Below are positions 57,360-64,000 of a stretch of DNA of 64,000 nucleotides, one piece after another. A program made the position numbers and the translations under genes. This stretch comes from Taudactylus pleione. Taxonomy: Eukaryota > Chordata > Amphibia > Anura > Myobatrachidae. Numbering within the stretch: the first letter of the stretch is position 1; each line of letters starts with the position of its first letter. The notes under the pieces were generated by a model. The model did not search any database. It saw only the letters and a program-made list of their open reading frames with translations, and had not been told where the DNA came from. The stretch is taken from the NCBI GenBank assembly GCA_031769625.1, contig JAUIMM010000017.1, positions 717,001-781,000 on the forward strand. Reading direction: 5' to 3'.

Positions 57360-58625
57360 TTAGAGAGTCATTAAATCAGTGCCTTTTAAGAGATTGTGTA
57401 TTTTTAAAATAGCTCTCAATTGGATATTTGTTTCATTAGTAAAATGACAAGTTTAGCTGGGAACTTATTTTCATATAAAATGGAATATGGAAGCCTTCAC
57501 ATATATGGTGGAATAACTATCTGCTCAAATAAAAAGGCATATCACTTCTTAAGATTATATTTAGCTAACATTGTATTTTAGTAATGCCCATGATAAAATT
57601 CAGATGCAAGAATGTCAAGGAAAGTCATTATCAGTGCCATCCATTTAAAGGGTGGATGAATTATCTGCACATAACAGGAAAACAAACACCTGCAGAAAGA
57701 AATAATAGCATGTGTTGATATTCCTGGGGTACTTCCGAAAGCATGTACATTTACACTCTAATATGTGACAAGCTAAACAGAAAATGGAGGTCATCTGCCA
57801 TTATAGACCGTTACAATTAATTACAAATACTAGAAAATTGGATTGGAAAGGTGATTTTTAAATGAAAAAGTTATCATTTCTACTACTACGGTCAAAGTGA
57901 AGTTTGTGGTTTCCAATAATTATAGACATGAACCAGTGTAAGGAAGCTAAATCTCATCAATAGACCAGATACAAGGCAACATATTCCTCAGCAATGTATA
58001 GCAGATAAATAAGGGACACCCATTGCTAGCACCACATGGACACACTCTCTAAGACAAAGGGAGAGGGAACTGTTACAGCTCACAATCTAAAATGAAAATA
58101 AGGAATGTGGTAAGAGGTCAAGGAAAAATGTGGCAGTTCAGTATTTAGCATAGAAGAGAAAAAGGAGAGTAATTAAGGGAAGAAAGTGTGAATGTACCAC
58201 ACATGAAAGCAGAATAAAAATACTGTTGAGCAAAGGTTAGGAGGGGTACAAAACACTAACTAAACACAAACAGTAGTTTAAGGGGGAACAATAATAGAAT
58301 TACTTAAATATGAAATAAATACAGTTATAAAGCAAGATAAGTCCTACATGAAACTTACAAGAGCCACATGGAGAGCAGATTAACAGGGGTGATCAGTGAT
58401 GCATCAAAGGAAGAGGGAGGTAGGGAGGAGGTGCTGCTCACAAGGAAAAGGTTTGGCAAGAGGCTTACCATGTAGTAAAGGACAGTGGGTACAACTGCTG
58501 AGCTCTTGCAAACCCAGGTGGATCTCAGGGCAAGTAACAGAGCCATTTAAGTATAATAAAAGACAGTAGGGCAATGAATGAAAGCTCCAGCATTTGTAAT
58601 CTTTTCTATAATAAAGTATGTGGAG

Positions 58626-58627
<2 letters not shown>

Positions 58628-58668
<41 letters not shown>

Positions 58669-58677
58669 TATATATAT
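58628..58677. repeat. (TA)n(CA)n microsatellite
   Basis: (TA)12 or so, then CACACACACACACA and a second TA run. Confidence 0.95.
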
Positions 58678-59841
58678 CTCACATAAACCACATTATATTT
58701 ATGTATACGGTCTGATGAATTCACAAGTGTGTTCCATCTTTTTTTATTTCTCAAAGTGCAGTGACAAAACAGGAAGTTGATATCTTGATATCCAAAACGC
58801 GTGTGGTAACATCTTATTACGTTTACAATGCGCTGCCATTGAGAAGAATGCTAGTTTTCTACTGCATTGACATGCGTCAGATGCACTGAAACAGGAACAA
58901 GGAATAATTATCTACGGCCTCATTTGGTACTGTGATTTTTATTTTCCCAGCCATACTTCAAGTGTTAGAAACGCATCTTAAACGCTACATTGCCAGAGGA
59001 GGGGTCAGGAAAGGTAATAAGCATACAAGTGAAAAATAGGTTGTTAAATAGAAGCAGGAGGAACGGAGGGCACGAAAGGATCGGTTAAACACACAAAGGA
59101 GCAAAAAGGAGAAAAAGAAGGTGGGTGGGAGGCAGAACTGAGTGATATGCAGATGAGATACCACAAGAAAAGTGTTTTGAGCATTAGGAATGAAGACTAA
59201 AAAGTATAGAATTATACAGGTCCAAAAAATTAAGTTCAAGGTCTGCGGAGAGTGGTAAGGGAGATGGAGCCAGCAGTTAGTAAAGCCGGAGATGAACATA
59301 GGCAACAAAGAATTAAATAGAAGGGAATGAGTGTCTGGTTGTAGGCAAATAAAACCAGGGGCTTCACAAAGCAGAGTGCGGTAGATATAGATTACAAAGA
59401 CAACACGGTAGCCTGGCAAAACCTTAATAACCAGCAACAACAAACAAGCAGAGGGGACACAGACTCCAATATAGGTCTGTGTGAAACTAGAGGCGGCTAT
59501 AGGTGCCTGTTACTACCCACACTTCCATCTGTCACATGACAGATCACACATTATAAATACAAACAGTGCTGAAATCTACATTTACATCTAGCTCACTGTA
59601 CAAAATGTAGCAGCCCTCACCAGACAGCTGTATAGGTACACTACAGAAACAACAAATTGTCCTACAAGGGCCCCCTCCCCCCTGATCCTTAATGCAGGAA
59701 CAGGGCGGTGGCAGTAAAAGGGTTACTGAAGGTAACCAGAGTGGAAGAGCCATTTAGGAGACCTTTAATGAGGGCTTTTAACTCTCACTCAGTGACGGGA
59801 AGGGGTTAAAGGTGTAGACAGAAGAATAAAAGGAGACTTAC

Positions 59842-60080
59842 ACAGGATGCAGCTGCCTCCGTGCCCCCCCCAGGGGGGGAAGTGAGTGTCCAGCACACGG
59901 GGGGTAACGGAGCCCCCTCCAGGATTCAAATAGTCAGATCCACCTCCTGCCCCCAGAAGGCTTGAAATCCACAGAACAACCCCCCCCCCCCACTGGGGGG
60001 GCAATGAAAAGGTCGGGGGCAATAAAAATGTGGTGTGGCGGTGATAAAAGAGTTTCAAGAGCAGAATCCGCCGACCTCCC
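59842..60080 (-). other. KANSL1: Candidate KANSL1 non-coding exon 1
   Basis: On the minus strand GCAGCTGCATCCTGT is followed by GTAAGTC (donor GT at 59841..59840), within a CpG- and C-rich region just downstream of promoter-like motifs. KANSL1 genes usually begin with an untranslated first exon. The upstream boundary is a guess; no transcript data are available. Confidence 0.5.
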
Positions 60081-60420
60081 CCCGTAAAAAGGCAATGTGA
60101 GACGGTGCCCACCCCACGTGATTGGGACGGAGCGGAATATGAAGGGCTGCAGTCACCCCCCCGGATCTAGCACTGGATCATGGAGAGGAGAGGGGCAAAA
60201 TGGCGCCGCCAGAGAGACGGACGGAGAGGAAGACTGCGAGGGAGGGGGAGGTGGAGGAGGAGACTCTGATAGATCGGGGGGGGAAGGAGGAGGAGGGGGG
60301 AGTAATGACAACACGGGCGGCTGCTCCCAAGCTCTACCTAGCGGGCAGAACGAAGAACTGCTGCCTCACAGTACTATGCTCAGTGAGAAACGTTCTGTAC
60401 ACACACAGCCACACACATAG
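60081..60420 (-). promoter_or_regulatory. KANSL1: Candidate KANSL1 CpG-island promoter
   Basis: The region is CpG-rich against an AT-rich background. It has an E-box CACGTG (60115..60120) adjoining a CCAAT box in the sense of KANSL1 (CCCAATCACGTGGGG, 60113..60127), and a YY1-like CAAAATGGCGCCGCC (60196..60210). C/G-rich purine-pyrimidine tracts (60236..60300) resemble SP-factor sites. No TATA box is visible. These are motif matches only. Confidence 0.55.
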
Positions 60421-61290
60421 GCTCGGCGCTGTCAGGCAGCTGTGTCTGCTGCTGCTGATTAAACATACGGTACTATTATATCATTACACACGAAAAGTAA
60501 AATGCAAAATAACTCGTAGTGCTCTCTGCAAATAAAGCTACATCAAAGAAGGGGGAAAATAAAGCCATATTCACTATTACAGAAACAACACATTATTACC
60601 GATTAGAGTTTAACATGTATACACATATGCAAAAACTAATACCGCACAGCTAACATACACGCTGGGCTTCCACATATCCTCATTTTCAACTGACCTCCTT
60701 TGTTTTTCGTATTTATTTGTGCCCCCCTTTAGAATCCTCGCCCAGAAATACTCCTCTGTTTGGCACCCGAGAGGACGCATGGGGTGGATTTTATGGATGG
60801 GGCAAAGTTCATGCCAGTACAGTACCTTGCTATCTTGTGTGAACAAAACGTGAGCTGTATAGGCACCACAAGGCTGAAAGGTGTCTTATGCATTAGAATG
60901 ATAAGTCCCAGCAATGTACATGGTGATATATTTCACAGGATTCATTTAAGTGGACCTCAGGCTGATGAGCCAAATAATGAGAAAGAGAACTATCACTAGG
61001 GGCCAGTGACAAGACCAAGGACAGTCATTCTGTGCCCCACCCTTCACAGCCCACCGATTCCTAGGCATATTGTTTCAACTCATAAAATGTCTGCCTCACC
61101 TGTACTTCTAGCTGGATAATCTGTCCATACTAAGGCATCTTATGTCACTGGGTCCAAGCACAGATGGTGTATCTTGTTGAACTGCACGTTCCACCAGTTC
61201 CATCAATAAATGAGAAATCCCTTTTACAGGTATATTGCTCGTTAGTTTTTGCCCACTCACAAAGAAGTTTGTGCCCAGTTTGATCTAAGA
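60421..61290. other. Unassigned intergenic stretch upstream of KANSL1
   Basis: No coding pattern or named repeat; a frame at 60760..60999 has no recognisable domain. Confidence 0.45.
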
Positions 61291-61497
61291 AAGAGATTCA
61301 ATTGTTTTTTTGTGCGCCGCTCAGTAAGGGGCGCCCAAAAGAGCAATTTAATTGTTGCACCGATCAGCCTCCTGAGGTGGCAAACCGGAATGTGTGCGAA
61401 AATTCTGTGATTTTGGGACAACAAACGCAATAATTAATGGGCGCCCAAAACAAAAATGTATTGCTCCATCGAGCGCCCATTCATAATCCCCCCCAAA
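61291..61497. mobile_element. PIF/Harbinger-like MITE, diverged
   Basis: GAGATTCAATTGTTTTTTTG at the left and CATTCATAATCCCCCCC at the right. GGGCGCCCAAAAGAGCAATT and AATGGGCGCCCAAAAC repeat inside. CATCGAGCGCCCA is shared with 7057..7553. Confidence 0.5.
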
Positions 61498-61729
61498 AAC
61501 AAATTAATCCCCAAGAGCAGACATACATGTATTTCCGCTGACACTGAAACGTAAGCAAATACTGTACACATTTACAATGTATTTCAACTAGGTTTCTGTA
61601 CAATCAACAATTTGTACTTGCAAATATTGAAACCTCTTGATTATCAGGTGTCATTTACTACTGGGAAGAAACAAAAATACACAAACTGCAGATTTATGCA
61701 CAGACCCTGGTTGTCCGAGTCATTGTGGT

Positions 61730-61950
61730 ATCCAGTTACCATGTCAATACCATAATGTCGTGCTCAGAATGACGACATCCTCAGAATGACGACATGTTCA
61801 CAATGTCGCTATGTGGAATGTTCCCATTCTCAAAACGTTGACACTAAAATTTAGGCGCAGCCAGGGGGTTAGGGTTAGACACTAAGGGGAGAATTAGGAT
61901 CAGGGATTAAAAGGAGAATACTCGCCGGTACCTCTGCTCATCAGGCATCT
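61730..61950. repeat. CCTAACC-type element, reverse copy fragment
   Basis: ACCATGTCAATACCATAATG, AGAATGACGACATCCTCAGA and GGGGTTAGGGTTAGACACTA correspond to the complement of the family at 50905..51200 (GTCGACA-rich flank, CCTAACCCT core). Confidence 0.45.
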
Positions 61951-61952
61951 AG

Positions 61953-62173
61953 TCTTCATTCTAGCACCCTGCACCTGTCACAACTCGTGCAGTTCCTCTA
62001 TCCTGCCTGGGGTGTCTCTCTCTGCTCTGGTGCTTCTAGCACACTCAGCTGACGCAACAAACTGCTGAGATTCAGCTGTTTGTGTGCTAGAAGCACCAGA
62101 GCAAAAAGCGACACCCCAGGCAGGAAAGATGAACTGCAATGAGTTGCGACATGTACAGGGTACTAGAATGAAG
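61953..62173. repeat. Long foldback repeat
   Basis: Arms of about 95 bp (61953..62047 and 62078..62173) pair as inverted repeats at roughly 85-90 percent by eye, separated by about 30 bp. Shared pieces include CTTCATTCTAG / CTAGAATGAAG, CCTGCCTGGGGTGTC / GACACCCCAGGCAGG and GTGCTTCTAGCACAC / GTGTGCTAGAAGCAC. It is non-coding. It may be a MITE of its own or an inverted duplication. Confidence 0.8.
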
Positions 62174-62220
62174 ATTGCCGTAACTGCTATTCACATGACT
62201 GCCAGAATCCGGGAGACTAT

Positions 62221-62902
62221 GGGCCAAATTCAATTAGCTGCGAACAGCCGAGCTGCGATATTTTTGCCGCATTCGACCTGTTTTTAGAAGACTTTTTCTA
62301 TGCGCGCTCCCGCTTATCTTTGTATTCAATTCAAAAAGACGCAAAAAGGCAAAATCGGCAAATAGCTAAAAGTCCCTAAAATTTTGTGGAAATCAATCTG
62401 TACCCCAGAAAAAGCTACACTAACATTAGAAATCAATATAGAAGTGGTCTAATAGCCCTGGGGTACATGAAAATGGGTACTAGCATATTTTGATGTCTCT
62501 AAAGTGAAGATTTAAAAAATCTGAAAAATACACCTGCTGCAGCCTCGTGCAATCCCAACAACACCTGTCTCATCCATATAGGCCCCCAAAGTACCAGGCC
62601 CCCCACTTTTTACCCATTTTCCAACACTTCATTTTCTACAAACATTTTTTAAGTTTTTTGGACTGATTAGTCATTAGGGGGGGGGGGGGGTCCAAATGGT
62701 TCCGGACCAAATCCCCACCCCAAAATAGTGATTTTGCACTTCCAATTCGCCTGCCTATACAAGAGAAAACATTTCTGTTTTTCTTCCGCTCAGACGAAAA
62801 CTCCTGCAATTGAATACAGAGATAAGTTGAAAACAGGCAGAAAGTCCAAATCAGCAAAAACTTTTCTCCAAACGCTGGAGACGCCGCTCCTACTGGGGCC
62901 AT
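62221..62902. mobile_element. TATTCAATT-type MITE, related to 44674..45494
   Basis: Begins GGGCCAAATTCAATTAGCTG. It shares GGGGTACATGAAAATGGGTA, ...AGCATATTTTGATGTCTCTA and the ACACCTGCTGCAGCC block with the copy in DIRS4 (near 45059..45150). A G-run (62678..62691) is local expansion. The right end is eroded, probably near 62902. Confidence 0.62.
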
Positions 62903-63177
62903 GTAAGTAGCCCCACTGGGCCACCAGTAATGTTATGCTAGGCAGGCCGACAGACTCATGACGACCTTATGCATGTCAATATAACTGCCGACATAACATG
63001 CCACACCCATCATTGCATATATGTGCAGCTTTAGTTAGCAGTTTTTATTTTTTAAAAGATACATAAAGTTCCAAATTTAAAGTGAAAGGGACCTGCACAA
63101 ACATACACACTTTCAGACAAATATGAACTACACCTCAATTTCAGCATGAAAAACTGGTACAATATACTGTACTATAG
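62903..63177. other. Unassigned intergenic stretch
   Basis: No gene or named repeat seen. Confidence 0.45.
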
Positions 63178-63185
63178 CTCTAGGG

Positions 63186-63697
63186 CAGTGTCAGGGAACA
63201 GGGGTAAATTACCTCACATGGGGTAAAAATGAAATTCCTGGGGGTAATGGACGGACAGCCGGGCATGCATATGAATTATTCTAGAATATAGAATGATTCA
63301 TATGCATGCCCGGCTGTGCCGCAGGGAGGCTCTAAGCCGGACGCCCGCTGAGATGTTATTACCAGCGGGCGCCTGGCTCCTTCCCTGCAGCGGCGCGTTA
63401 GCCGGTGGCTGGAGTTCTCTTCTGAACTCCAGCTTCCGCCTCTGTCCATGCGCACTATGGGAGAGATGTCATGACGTCTCTCCAATAGTTCCGAGGAGCA
63501 GCCGGGTGGACAGGACGGCGGCGGATGCAGGAGCGGGGATTAAGGTAAGTGGTTTTTTTTTGTACAAGCGGCACTACAGGGGCATTATATGGGGCACTAC
63601 TACAGTGGCATTATATGGGGGCACTACTATATGATTTCCTTCCTTTCAAATCAAATATATTTTGGGGTAAAAGGTAAAAAAGGTTCCCTGACCCTTG
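63186..63697. mobile_element. hAT-type non-autonomous element with exact 8-bp duplication
   Basis: 512 bp. The ends are CAGTGTCAGGGAACAGGGG and, inverted, CAAGGGTCAGGGAACC. CTCTAGGG is duplicated exactly (63178..63185, 63698..63705). Inside are a large palindrome (CAGCCGGGCATGCATATGAA around 63257..63315), a CTATGGGAGAGATGTCATGACGTCTCTCC-type palindrome (positions 63456..63488) shared with the hAT at 25 kb, and GGCACTAC / GGCATTATATGGG repeats. Confidence 0.9.
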
Positions 63698-63705
63698 CTC
63701 TAGGG

Positions 63706-64000
63706 GAGTGATTTCCAAGTACAATGTGCTGCAGAGTAGCTTTGAGAGCAGGATGTGCTAAAAACGAGCACAAGATGCAAGGCTTCATATACACCTGGCA
63801 TATGATTTCAGCTCCTGTGTGTACAAGCAGTTTGAGTCAACAAAATCAAAAGCATAATTAAAAATAAAACTGTGCCACTGAAACCTTGTGGTATTCATAC
63901 TAATACATCAGGCCTTGCAAGGTAACATCATTTAGGTATTTCAGTCAGATATGTACTACACACCTATTTTTCATACTGCTACAGAACATACACTAATCAG
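63706..64000. other. Unassigned intergenic stretch at the window end
   Basis: AT-rich without recognised features. Confidence 0.45.

Larger units (their letters stand above)
55796..59841 (-). other. KANSL1: Probable KANSL1 intron 1
   Basis: About 4 kb between the candidate non-coding exon 1 and exon 2. It contains two PIF/Harbinger-like MITEs, a GGT/G-run and a TA/CA microsatellite. The remainder (56234..56965, 57363..58627, 58680..59841) is AT-rich without recognised features. Assignment depends on exon 1 being at 59842. Confidence 0.6.

Noticed and set aside
60097..60420. Plus-strand frame rich in Gly and Glu near the KANSL1 promoter as a divergent gene
   Set aside because: Low-complexity GGA repeats explain the frame; no splice donor or family match. 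A divergent transcript cannot be excluded but is not supported.

Overview
The window looks like vertebrate nuclear DNA, most likely from an amphibian (probably a frog) or another large-genome, fish-like lineage. The main evidence is a split host gene, KANSL1, surrounded by dense layers of transposable elements. DIRS-type tyrosine-recombinase retrotransposons, a Neptune-type Penelope element, several Tc1/mariner families, hAT and PIF/Harbinger-type miniature elements and a tRNA-headed SINE occur together in fish and amphibians but not in mammals or birds. The species assignment is inference. I see no prokaryotic or viral genes, no CRISPR array and no rRNA or functional tRNA.

Host gene: KANSL1 (scaffold subunit of the KAT8/NSL histone acetyltransferase complex) is on the minus strand. 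Its first coding exon is 55795..54807, with clear acceptor and donor sites. A CpG-rich promoter and probable non-coding first exon lie at about 59.8-60.4 kb. If the gene continues to lower coordinates, as its open splice donor requires, 1..54806 is intron 2 or part of it, over 54 kb and built largely from transposons. The rest (60.4-64 kb) is upstream intergenic DNA with miniature elements.

Transposon layout: four DIRS elements, all on the minus strand, lie at 109..6328, 16344..23647, 30684..36226 and about 39315..45748. Each has imperfect inverted terminal repeats, a leader, decayed gag-like, RT/RNase H and tyrosine-recombinase (YR) regions, and an internal complementary region (ICR) that reproduces the fused outer ends of the element. 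They form two families: copies 1 and 2 end in a GGTAAGTACCAAAATCC-like sequence, copies 3 and 4 in GGTAAGTTCTTACC. Every copy has frameshifts, stops, deletions or catalytic changes. Nesting gives an insertion history: DIRS1 lies in a CCTAACC-type miniature element, DIRS3 in a Tc1/mariner element, DIRS4 in a hAT relic, while DIRS1 and DIRS2 were themselves hit by a PIF/Harbinger-like MITE each and DIRS2 also by a Tc1 element. A 5'-truncated Penelope-like element with a GIY-YIG endonuclease lies at 26.1-28.5 kb. More than ten PIF/Harbinger-like and hAT-like miniature elements, several with exact target-site duplications, fill the gaps.

The most notable signals are: splice-site-like sequences at both ends of all four DIRS elements, which lie in the same orientation as KANSL1; a foldback repeat carrying ZNF143-like motifs; a 35-bp minisatellite with a 170-bp higher-order duplication; a 33-34 bp palindrome shared by two different hAT elements; and a possible but degenerate hammerhead-like motif at the 3' end of the Penelope element. 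No computation or database search was possible; all calls come from reading the sequence.
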